NCBI RefSeq assembly: GCF_004137795.1
Contig: NZ_NWTM01000001.1
Coordinates: 248,001-312,000, forward strand
Direction: 5' to 3'
Length of the DNA stretch: 64,000 bases
Origin: Pectobacterium zantedeschiae
Lineage (GTDB): Bacteria > Pseudomonadota > Gammaproteobacteria > Enterobacterales > Enterobacteriaceae
The notes under the pieces are model-generated. The model was not told the DNA's origin and searched no databases. It saw only the letters and a program-made list of their open reading frames with translations. Shown here piece after piece: positions 24,391 through 31,273 of the stretch; positions within the stretch are counted from its first letter, which is position 1; every line of letters begins with the position of its first letter. The position numbers were made by a program, and so were the translations under genes.

Positions 24391-25040
24391 GCTATGACTA
24401 TTTTTTATGGGGCCAATGAAAGTTAGTAATAAATATGTTGAAATATTGTTGCAGCTAGAGGTCGGCGGGCAAATGTGCACTGGCTAGGCTAGGGTGACGA
24501 CGCGTAGTTATAACGGACTACTATCTTGCTTGCAATCGTGCAGATCAAAGCTACACATCCTAAGTTTTGGAGGTTGAGCCCAGTAAGCTGCGATGCTTTA
24601 GCGAACTCACCGATTTCTGGTAGCTATCCGTCACAACGCCTCAATTCAGCATGTTGTTGTTTTCCACCTCGATGCTCTTATGTAGCTCCTAATCCACAAG
24701 GCTTCATCCCATAAAGAGTCTTAAGGTCGCGATAACTTCTTGTTTTATTTGGTATTTTGACCTTCTTGTGATTCACAAAACGCTTGGCGCCGGTCCTTTT
24801 TTAAGACGGCATCGACAATCAGAGAGGGGTGATCAAAGCATGCAAGCGATTGAACGATGTAGGCATTCACTTCTGGTTTCAGTGATACCCTGTTTCACCA
24901 TCCTTCTTATATAGTCTAATTTTTAAGCCAGTTTTCAGCAGGTACATCCCGCACGTTTTGGCGACGTTAATGTGAGCAACCTCCGGTCTGTTGTTTGAGT
25001 AATCACGGCATTTCTTACTCAAAATGGATCAGGAAAAGGT
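24391..25040. other. Decayed DNA right of the cassette
   Basis: About 650 bp with no intact gene. On the minus strand, broken reading frames resemble phage or transposon proteins: a DUF2280-like segment at 24745-24887, and around 24520-24610 a piece reading 'LPEIGEFAKASQLTGL', possibly transposase-derived (weak). I take this as the scar of the event that brought the cassette in. Confidence 0.45.
24745..24887 (-). pseudogene. Remnant of a DUF2280-type phage gene
   Basis: The minus strand reads 'SLKPEVNAYIVQSLACFD' followed by 'HPSLIVDAVLKKDRR' and then runs to a TAA. The block 'LKPEVxAYIVQxLACFDxPSxVxxAV' is what I recall as the N-terminus of the phage-associated DUF2280 family. There is no start codon in frame (a TGA lies just upstream), and the downstream part no longer matches, with a frameshift in the A-run a likely cause. 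It is the nearest identifiable gene relic to the cassette. Confidence 0.55.
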
Positions 25041-25069
25041 AATAAAAAGGCTGCTTGCTAAGCAGCCTT
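25041..25069 (-). terminator. Rho-independent terminator for leftward transcription
   Basis: AAGGCTGCT (25047-25055) pairs with AGCAGCCTT (25061-25069) over a 5-nt loop. On the minus strand the hairpin is followed by a T-rich run. It sits 20 bp beyond the stop of the small frameshifted gene and also blocks read-through into the cassette. Confidence 0.75.
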
Positions 25070-25088
25070 GTATTCAAATCACTACGGC

Positions 25089-25327
25089 CTAAGCCCCTTC
25101 AACCCAAATCATATAGCTCTCGTGTTCGTTCCAGATGGTACGCTCAACCTTGCGTATAAGAAATGCCCCCATCTGGCCAATATCTGTACCGTATTGAAGA
25201 CTGATGACTTGACCTACCTCAGGAATATTAGCTTCGAACAGACTGCCATATTGTTTTTCTATTAGGGGGCAACCCCGATCCCAGGGAAGTCGACACGCTT
25301 CGCTAGCATATAAGTTACTTTAATCAT
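25089..25327 (-). pseudogene. Small phage-type gene interrupted by one frameshift in a C-run
   Basis: Starting at 25327, the minus strand reads MIKVTYMLAKRVDFPGIGVAP and meets TAA-TAG at a run of five C (25265-25269). Adding one C would join it to 'LIEKQYGSLFEANIPEVGQ' and 'VISLQYGTDIGQMGAFLIR', through to 'MIWVEGA' and the TAG at 25089. That gives one ~79-residue protein, and a terminator follows immediately. The two halves are protein-like and fit together, so this is a recent frameshift or a sequencing error in a homopolymer. No family is recognised. Confidence 0.6.
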
Positions 25328-25395
25328 TTTAGTTTTCCCAAATAAACCATAGCCATTTCTATGGCTTCTTAGTTATGAAGTAAATTATAAAAAAT

Positions 25396-25533
25396 TCAAC
25401 ACCACTGGTCGGCCTTATCACGGCACCTAGTAAATTCCTCTTTGTAGTACCCGTGATATTCATATGCCGGATTTTTGACATAGGTCAGTATCTTCTCACG
25501 TAGTAAAGTTATCCGCGCGCTGACCGTATCCAT
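25396..25533 (-). CDS. Small hypothetical reading frame, possibly the 3' end of a deleted gene
   Basis: The 45-residue reading from the ATG at 25533 ('MDTVSARITLLREKILTYVK' followed by 'NPAYEYHGYYKEEFTRCRDKADQWC') is amphipathic and protein-like. The frame remains open upstream ('VGEKRKPNVYRFPENE') until just inside the broken ssb. It is therefore probably the C-terminal part of a gene whose 5' end was deleted when it was fused to the ssb remnant. There is no clear ribosome binding site. Confidence 0.35.
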   Translation of the reverse strand: MDTVSARITLLREKILTYVKNPAYEYHGYYKEEFTRCRDKADQWC

Positions 25534-25573
25534 TTCGTTTTCGGGGAATCTGTAAACATTCGGCTTTCGTTTT

Positions 25574-25654
25574 TCACCGACCGTTAGGTTTCGCTAGGTT
25601 CACGCTTTGCACATCCACCACCAGACGCCCATATGCTGAAATCTGTGTTGTCAT
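25574..25654 (-). pseudogene. Truncated second ssb gene
   Basis: The ATG at 25654 (GGGGAG upstream) opens a frame reading MTTQISAYGRLVVDVQS, nearly the same as the first 17 residues of the intact SSB at 19515. It diverges at once into 'VNLAKPNGR' and stops at 25574. It is in the opposite orientation to the intact copy. It marks a deletion or recombination endpoint inside the element's replication region. Confidence 0.75.
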
Positions 25655-25687
25655 AGTCGTTTTCTCCCCTCAACTGTTTATTGTTGC

Positions 25688-25796
25688 TGGTTCAAAATCC
25701 CCTTCTGTTGGTTCGGTGTTGGTTCAATTTTTAGGAAAATAATAAATAAAAACAGATGGTTTTAAATATTGAACCAACCAAACTAACTGAACCAAC
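25688..25796. repeat. Iteron cluster II: candidate replication origin partner (crr/ori-like)
   Basis: The left arm has TGGTTCA at 25688, GTTGGTTCG at 25707 and GTTGGTTCA at 25718. The right arm has TGAACCAAC at 25770 and 25788. The AT-rich spacer is 25727-25769, again 43 nt, as in cluster I. The cluster lies just downstream of the primase-helicase gene, which is its likely binding protein by analogy with P4 alpha. Confidence 0.68.
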
Positions 25797-25822
25797 ACCA
25801 TTTATACGTATGTAAAAGAGTT

Positions 25823-28576
25823 TTATTCTGGCTGGCTATCCTCTGGGCGGTATTGGAGGACATAGACATTTATCTGCCGTCCGTCTATCCGTGGGGATTT
25901 GCGCTGATAACCGCGCCCGCTGTTGGGTGGGGTCAGCATGCCCGCGCTACGCAGGATTTTAGCAAACTGTTTAGCGTTAAAGCCTTTGGCAATTTCCCCC
26001 TCAAACGTAGACGGGAAGGTATAGAAAATCATCGGTGCTGCATCGTGTTTGCCTCGGTCACGATACCCAGCTAAATCACGGATAGGCAAATCACGTTCAT
26101 CATATCCAATTGGCGCGTAGCGGCTCAGACCATACGCATTTAGAAACGCTTCGCACTGCTCGATAATCTGCTGGTGCTCTTTGTTCCCTGTGCCAAACTC
26201 ACGCAACCAGGCGTTATAACTGTGCTGGATGGCGTCGCGACATTTCTGCGTGTCCCACCCAGTGATGGCAGTTGACAGCAATAGCGCCGCTTCCAGAATG
26301 GCAAACCTTGCCCCCACGCGGTGAACTTGCTCGCCATAGTCGGCAGGAATAAGACTACGCCAGCGCATTTCAGCGGCTCTCACCGTGTCAATGGCCTGTT
26401 GCTGGTGGTCGGTTAGCCATTTCACCCATTCGCGACCGGCAGCGCCGTAGTGGTTCTGATAGGCGTCTTTCAGCGCATCGGCGTGTTGCTTTCCGTTGCT
26501 GTATTCATGGAAGCGAATAGCTTTGCTCAATGGGATATTCAGCAGGCGCACGAGTTGCCCCGCCTTGGTTCTTCTTCCGGTAAGGGCGATAAAGGTCTCC
26601 AGATCCATTTCCCCGGTGCTTATAGCCACCGTGCGCCAGCGTTTCAGATCCCGGTTACCGCCTTCTTTAGCTCCCTGCAATTTGCCGACACCGTTAAACA
26701 GCGCGTAAGCGGATTGTGAGACGCTGACAGGATCGGCACCTTGCCCAACCTCATCCAAAGGCATTAGCCCGTCATTGTGGGCTGCTGCTTCGTTTGTCAG
26801 TCCCAACGCGGTGCCATACCACGTCAAGCGCAGCAAATCAGGATCGCCGTAGAGACTACTTGCCACGTTTGCTGTGGTGGTTTTCCCTGCGCTGGATTGT
26901 TCATAGAAATGGATACCGAACCCATCCGCACCACTCAGGCCAATCAGAGGCGCGGCCAGCGCTGCCGCAATGCCTGTCATCATGGCGTAATTACCATCTA
27001 CCAGCCGGGCAACATGATTACGCCAGCTTTCGCCTGTGCCCTTGACGGTATAACCGGCAGCCGCTGAACTGCGGCCACTAAATAAGACAGGCACATCAGG
27101 CTTACCAATGATTTCACCATCGGGCATGATGTAGGCACCGCATTGCCAACCAGTAGCATGAGCGATACGCCAAATTTCATGTGTGGCGCTGCGCTGTAGC
27201 CAGTCAGCTAAAATTGCCCGTAGGCTACTTTTCGTTGTGACATTCACGCCACCATTTTTCAGCGTTCGCCAGCCTTCACGTTCACCTATATCAGCCAGGG
27301 GGATCGCCTGTGTAGTATCGGTACTCGTCCCCATCGCCCGCCAGCGTAATATCAGGTATTGGTCTTTATCATCCCTGCCGATCCCGACAACACTCAACCA
27401 GGAGCAAAGCCAGCTTTCATTGTTGATAATCTCTCCGCTACCATTGTCTAGTTTCGGAGTCACATAAAACACTCCATCTTTGCGGCGTTCAACCCTGGGT
27501 TTCAGTGGATCGTGTTCGGTACCGCTCGGTTTCCCTCCATCAATCGCTTTCAGTTGAGTGGTCACACTTTCCCCCTTGTGCTGGCATGTGGATTCATTAA
27601 ATGCCTGTGTGGCGGCTTCCAGCCCGTTTTGTGTGTGGTAATCATTCCAATCGGCTTTGTAGTCAGTAGGGGGAAGTGATACCCATCCAGCCACTGCGCC
27701 GGCCGCTTTTTCTGCGGCATCTTTCCCGGTGTTTGGTTGGTCATCAGTAGGGTGATCGTTATCAGCAGCAATAATGATTTGTGCTTGTGGGTGCTGCTGG
27801 CGCATCACTTGTGCGACGGGGGGGAGGTTCCCCGCGTCAATGGCGATTACCAGCAGCGCGTCAGGGCGCATCAGGTGAACGCTTAACGCTGTTGCTAATC
27901 CTTCAGCAAGAATCACCGTAGCGGGCTGCTCTGGCGCATTAACGGCATGGTATGCGCCTTTCTTTGCTGACCCACTGAGCAACCGCTTTTCACCCTTTGG
28001 TGTGATGGTCTGTGCAGCAGCAACTGCGCCGGATTCATCGACCAGCGAAAGCAATAGCGTTCCGTCAGGCAGAATAGGGAAGGTGAACCCTTCAAGCCCT
28101 TTACCCATCAGGTAGGCACTTTCCCCCGGTGCGGATTTCACCGCTAGTGCTTGGTACTTTGAGGTGAATGCGTTCCGGCGCTGTACGGCTTCATCAGCGG
28201 TCCTATGCTCACGTTGTTGCCGCTCTGCGTCCAACTGCTCCTGCCTTTGGCTGGCTGTATTACCATCGGTTTCTGTTGCCCGGTAATCGATACCCAACAC
28301 ATCCGCAACCGAGAAAGCCGCTTCGGTAGCAGAGCACTGGCGAACATTCATCACTAGCGCCAGCCCGTCTCCGGCTTCGGTTTCACAGTGGCGGCAATGC
28401 CATGTTCCACGCCCTTCTAAATCATCGAACTGAAAGCGGTCAGTTCCGCCGCATGCGGGGCAGGGGCCAAGGCTTCCCCTGTGATGGGGTATATCGATCC
28501 TCAACATTGGCAATACATCAGGCCAATGTCCACGAGCCACACTAGATACATGGCGGATTAGGTCGATATTACGCAT
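25823..28576 (-). CDS. Primase-helicase (P4-type zinc ribbon, Toprim, DUF927-like ATPase)
   Basis: The 917-residue replication protein has an N-terminal zinc ribbon with CPACGG (Cys39, Cys42) and CRHC (Cys61, Cys64). A Toprim-like region around residues 210-275 includes 'ATVILAEGLATALSVHL' and 'AQIIIAADNDHP'. A DUF927-type ATPase/helicase region has P-loop 'EQSSAGKTT' near residue 560, followed by 'MPLDEVGQGADP' as Walker B-like sequence. It would recognise the origin, prime and unwind, as P4 alpha does, and the iterons at 25688-25796 lie next to its 3' end. Its start overlaps the preceding gene by 8 nt, making it the last gene of a three-gene operon. Confidence 0.88.
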   Translation of the reverse strand: MRNIDLIRHVSSVARGHWPDVLPMLRIDIPHHRGSLGPCPACGGTDRFQFDDLEGRGTWHCRHCETEAGDGLALVMNVRQCSATEAAFSVADVLGIDYRATETDGNTASQRQEQLDAERQQREHRTADEAVQRRNAFTSKYQALAVKSAPGESAYLMGKGLEGFTFPILPDGTLLLSLVDESGAVAAAQTITPKGEKRLLSGSAKKGAYHAVNAPEQPATVILAEGLATALSVHLMRPDALLVIAIDAGNLPPVAQVMRQQHPQAQIIIAADNDHPTDDQPNTGKDAAEKAAGAVAGWVSLPPTDYKADWNDYHTQNGLEAATQAFNESTCQHKGESVTTQLKAIDGGKPSGTEHDPLKPRVERRKDGVFYVTPKLDNGSGEIINNESWLCSWLSVVGIGRDDKDQYLILRWRAMGTSTDTTQAIPLADIGEREGWRTLKNGGVNVTTKSSLRAILADWLQRSATHEIWRIAHATGWQCGAYIMPDGEIIGKPDVPVLFSGRSSAAAGYTVKGTGESWRNHVARLVDGNYAMMTGIAAALAAPLIGLSGADGFGIHFYEQSSAGKTTTANVASSLYGDPDLLRLTWYGTALGLTNEAAAHNDGLMPLDEVGQGADPVSVSQSAYALFNGVGKLQGAKEGGNRDLKRWRTVAISTGEMDLETFIALTGRRTKAGQLVRLLNIPLSKAIRFHEYSNGKQHADALKDAYQNHYGAAGREWVKWLTDHQQQAIDTVRAAEMRWRSLIPADYGEQVHRVGARFAILEAALLLSTAITGWDTQKCRDAIQHSYNAWLREFGTGNKEHQQIIEQCEAFLNAYGLSRYAPIGYDERDLPIRDLAGYRDRGKHDAAPMIFYTFPSTFEGEIAKGFNAKQFAKILRSAGMLTPPNSGRGYQRKSPRIDGRQINVYVLQYRPEDSQPE

Positions 28577-28931
28577 TGATTCGGCCTCCCTGCGCTATCG
28601 ATAGTTCCATATCGCCAACCATGCTTTTCCAGATTTGCCTTCCATGAATGGTCAGAGCGGAACCTTCGATGCAAGCGGCCAAGATAGTAATGGCAACGTC
28701 TTCCCATTGCCGATATTCCTGTTCTAAAGCTTCCAGCAGATAGCTATCCACCAGTTGTCGCATGCCTTGAACATTACCAACGATATCCACTTGTACCGCT
28801 TGCCCAGCGGCTTCGATAGTGAAGAAGTCCCCGTTATTCTGTCGCCGTATAGCTGCATACAGAGCGGCCGCATACTGGTTAGCCAATGCATTCAAACGGA
28901 AATTTTTAGTTATCAGTTTCGTTGAGGTCAT
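28569..28931 (-). CDS. Hypothetical protein of the primase operon
   Basis: The 120-residue product is read from the ATG at 28931 (GGAGCAGC upstream), which overlaps the stop of the previous gene. It has a mainly helical sequence, 'FRLNALANQYAAALYAAIRRQ' and 'LVDSYLLEALEQEYRQWEDVAITILAACIEG', and no catalytic motif. It is co-translated with the primase-helicase gene, so a replication-accessory role is plausible. No family is recognised. Confidence 0.65.
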   Translation of the reverse strand: MTSTKLITKNFRLNALANQYAAALYAAIRRQNNGDFFTIEAAGQAVQVDIVGNVQGMRQLVDSYLLEALEQEYRQWEDVAITILAACIEGSALTIHGRQIWKSMVGDMELSIAQGGRINA

Positions 28932-29197
28932 GATGCTGCTCCCATTGCTTCTCGGCGGCACTCATCATCTTCAAAATCCTGACGAGTATTGAGATTATCG
29001 AGAATGCGAGTACCGATACTGTCAGCAGCATCAATCAGGTAACTTTTTTTACGTGGATCAGTGATTTCATTGATGCTTTGTATGATGGACAGAAGACACT
29101 CCATTTCATGAATGATGGCGAATGTCTCACATGGGGTGGGTAAGCTTTTTACATCAGGGGTGAATGCATTTTCTGTGATAGTATTCTTGGTAGCCAT
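28928..29197 (-). CDS. Small hypothetical protein, first gene of the primase operon
   Basis: The 89-residue product starts at 29197; the frame is open further upstream to 29719, but that part runs across the operator region and is not coding. It is helical ('CETFAIIHEMECLLSIIQSINEI') with an acidic/basic tail (FEDDECRREAMGAAS). It is followed without a gap by the next gene (ATGA overlap). It diverges from an RHH regulator gene whose operators lie just behind its start, so that regulator probably controls this operon. Function unknown. Confidence 0.65.
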   Translation of the reverse strand: MATKNTITENAFTPDVKSLPTPCETFAIIHEMECLLSIIQSINEITDPRKKSYLIDAADSIGTRILDNLNTRQDFEDDECRREAMGAAS

Positions 29198-29287
29198 GAT
29201 CGTTACCTCGTATAACGGTTTGGTTAGAGGCCCGTAGGTGCTACCAACACCTACGGGCTTCACTTTTTGTGCAACACCCGTGGATAA

Positions 29288-29370
29288 GGTGTTGAACACC
29301 AGTCTATTGCAAGGTGTTGAACACTTCAAGTGTTTACAACTCCTTTTTTTATGCCATACTGTTAAACACC
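29288..29370. promoter_or_regulatory. Palindromic operators and promoter between the RHH gene and the primase operon
   Basis: GGTGTTGAACACC (29288-29300) is a perfect palindrome. A near copy ending ACACT follows at 29313-29325, and half-sites occur at 29328-29335 and 29360-29370 (TGTTAAACACC). A promoter for the + strand gene fits TTTACA (29333-29338) and CATACT (29355-29360) with 16-nt spacing, interleaved with the operators. Autorepression by the 57-residue RHH product is the simplest reading. Confidence 0.6.
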
Positions 29371-29390
29371 TTAAATGGAGAAAGTCAGAT

Positions 29391-29564
29391 ATGGCAACGA
29401 AGGCAGTTAATGCAAAGTCGCAAACTCTTGCTGCTCGTGTTCCGCATGAGATCGTCAAAGAGGTCGAAGAACTAAAAGAAATAGGCGAGAGTACCGGGCA
29501 ATTTGTGGTTTCTGCTTTACAGCGTGAAATCAAATTTCGGCAACGTAAAAAAACGAAAGATTGA
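29391..29564 (+). CDS. Ribbon-helix-helix (YlcI/YnfO-like) regulator
   Basis: The 57-residue product (MATKAVNAKSQTLAARVPHE then IVKEVEELKEIGESTGQFVV) starts at 29391 after GGAGAAAG. The pattern is a beta strand (SQTLAARVP), helix (EIVKEVEELKEIG), turn, and helix (TGQFVVSALQREIKFRQ), followed by a basic tail (RKKTKD). That is the RHH fold. Palindromic operators lie directly upstream. It is divergent from the primase operon and probably regulates both itself and that operon. Confidence 0.75.
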   Translation: MATKAVNAKSQTLAARVPHEIVKEVEELKEIGESTGQFVVSALQREIKFRQRKKTKD

Positions 29565-29660
29565 ATCAACGGACAGTTGCATGCGTTTACCTGTCTGGTA
29601 TTCTGATACAGCTTTAGATTTTTGCAGTGACTCAGGCGGCCCGGCATGGTCGCCTTTGTT

Positions 29661-30563
29661 TTATTGAGCGCTAGCATGCTTATCTCCTGACAGATCTTTA
29701 TCGTGGGTAAACTCACCATTCCAGTCCGACTTCATCGGAAGTTCACCATTCAAATAGTGTCGATAGATCCACACAGCCCCTTTCCTTAATAACACCGGGT
29801 TGTAGGCAATAAACCCTTCTGATGCTGGCGGGCTAATGGTGCTGGTTTTTTCTGTAAGATAACGATCCCGTGCATAGGAATAAACGCGCCAGCGTGCATT
29901 ATTACCCTCTGGATTGTCGTCATATAACCACCCGACAGAAGCAAGGTAGGCATTAACCTTGCTGCAATTAACACCATTGAGGCGCTTACAAAACTGAACA
30001 GGTGAAAGCCCGTTCGCAAACAGTTTTTCTAACTGTTCGATGTATTCCGCCTGCTGGTGCGTTATGACCATGGCCTTACGCTTTGCTTCAAATTCATCTG
30101 CCCAGGCTCGGGCGGCTGCCGCAGGATCGGAAAAATTCGGAACAGCCAGAACCTGTTGTTGTTCCTTCTTATGGGAGAAATAACAGCCTTCAAGGGTTTC
30201 AAAGAAAGACCATGCGGCATCCGTATCGACAATTTTAGACATGCGGGCGGCCCCCTTTTCTGTCCAAAGAACGAGGCTACGGGCACGCTTTCCAACTAAC
30301 TCGCTAGAAGATAGTCTGTTTTTCAACTCCCGTAATTTCGTGCCTTTCAGATTAAAAAAGTGTATGCCTTCAATGAAACGGGATTCATTACGGATATGAT
30401 TTTGTTGGATACGGATAGTGTCAGTTTCATATCCCTTAGCAAGAGTCTCTGTGGTCACCACCCGAACGCCTTGCCATTCAATAACAGGTAACTGCATCGA
30501 TTGAGTCGCGGGATTTTGGGTGTGAGAATCCCCCTGGCCAGAGAAGACCATTTCATTTTTCAT
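29661..30563 (-). CDS. ORF6N-domain phage antirepressor-like protein
   Basis: The 300-residue product has an ORF6N domain at residues ~24-120 ('MQLPVIEWQGVRVVTTETLAKGYETDTIRIQQNHIRNESRFIEGIHFFNL' ... 'VLWTEKGAARMSKIVDTDAAWSFFETLEGCYF'). A C-terminal region from ~160 ('ITHQQAEYIEQLEKLFANGLSPVQFCKRLNGVNCSKVNAYLASVGWLY') resembles the DNA-binding C-terminal domains of phage antirepressors. Such proteins modulate repressor activity and the lytic/lysogenic choice. It ends a short operon with a 103-residue unknown and an AlpA regulator, all leftward. Confidence 0.8.
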   Translation of the reverse strand: MKNEMVFSGQGDSHTQNPATQSMQLPVIEWQGVRVVTTETLAKGYETDTIRIQQNHIRNESRFIEGIHFFNLKGTKLRELKNRLSSSELVGKRARSLVLWTEKGAARMSKIVDTDAAWSFFETLEGCYFSHKKEQQQVLAVPNFSDPAAAARAWADEFEAKRKAMVITHQQAEYIEQLEKLFANGLSPVQFCKRLNGVNCSKVNAYLASVGWLYDDNPEGNNARWRVYSYARDRYLTEKTSTISPPASEGFIAYNPVLLRKGAVWIYRHYLNGELPMKSDWNGEFTHDKDLSGDKHASAQ

Positions 30564-30589
30564 GAGATAAACCTCTTCGGTTTGAGACG

Positions 30590-30901
30590 TTAGAAATCCA
30601 GATTCACCGGTTGGCCTTTATTTTCTAAATATGACTCCAGTGCTTTTGATGCAATATAAATCTTATATAAATTCGCTCGCACTCTGGATATCTCTTTGTG
30701 ATTAACAACCAATGAACGCATATGGTCATCAATGATTTCAATTTGAGTTAAAATCTCAGCAATAACTTCTTCTGGCCTTTTATATGCAAGAGAACTGATG
30801 AACATCTCGATATAAGCATTAGATGGGTCATCATTGTCATCTGCATGATATGTGTTATTTGATACTCCCGCCCTGATGGGAATAATGTTATCGTTTTGCA
30901 T
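30590..30901 (-). CDS. Hypothetical protein upstream of the ORF6N gene
   Basis: The 103-residue product starts at 30901, where GGGAGGAACG gives a very strong ribosome binding site; a longer reading to 31018 overlaps the AlpA gene and is not needed. The N-terminus is polar (MQNDNIIPIRAGVSNNTYHADDNDD) and the rest is helical (RPEEVIAEILTQIEIIDDHMRSLVVNHKEISRVRANLYKIYIASKALESYLE). No motif suggests an activity. The 27-bp gap to the next gene supports an operon. Confidence 0.65.
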   Translation of the reverse strand: MQNDNIIPIRAGVSNNTYHADDNDDPSNAYIEMFISSLAYKRPEEVIAEILTQIEIIDDHMRSLVVNHKEISRVRANLYKIYIASKALESYLENKGQPVNLDF

Positions 30902-30926
30902 CGTTCCTCCCATAGCTGTTGTATCT

Positions 30927-31127
30927 TCAGCGTGCGGATAAGCTATCTCGTTCAGAGATACGCTGCTCAATCCATTCATTAACTTCGCTCTCAACGAAAG
31001 CGATCGAACGTGAGCCAATTTTTACAGGCTTCGGGAATCTTTCTTGTGAGATGAGTTTGTATAGCCATGCCTTACCATACCCCGTGCGGCGCATAGTTTC
31101 GGACATTCTGATAAGTGTCTGTGGCAT
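30927..31127 (-). CDS. AlpA-family regulator
   Basis: A 66-residue product with the textbook AlpA sequence 'LIRMSETMRRTGYGKAWLYKLISQERFPKPVKIGSRSIAFVESEVNEWIEQRI'. The helix-turn-helix and wing are complete. AlpA activates integrase or excision genes in P4-like elements. It heads the leftward operon with the ORF6N gene. TGCGCA words lie upstream at 31240-31266. Confidence 0.9.
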   Translation of the reverse strand: MPQTLIRMSETMRRTGYGKAWLYKLISQERFPKPVKIGSRSIAFVESEVNEWIEQRISERDSLSAR

Positions 31128-31273
31128 GTTTCCCCCTGTTTCTGTTTGTTGTCACTAATAGACGGTGCTAGATAACAGGAGGTATTCCAACTAAATAATG
31201 CTTGATAATCCACCACTATACATCGCAAAGCGTACAGTGTGCGCAGTAGACCATACACCCTGCGCAATAGCGG

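Noticed and set aside
24526-24714. Short open frame on the + strand after the OGG-like gene
   Set aside because: No ribosome binding site, protein-unlike composition with many Ser/Cys/Pro, and it overlaps decayed minus-strand frames.
25068-25265. Open frame of 65 codons on the + strand
   Set aside because: It is antisense to the frameshifted minus-strand gene, which reads as a better protein and ends at a terminator.
28928-29719. Long reading of 263 codons up to 29719
   Set aside because: Its first 174 codons cross the divergent promoter and operators; the real start is the ATG at 29197.
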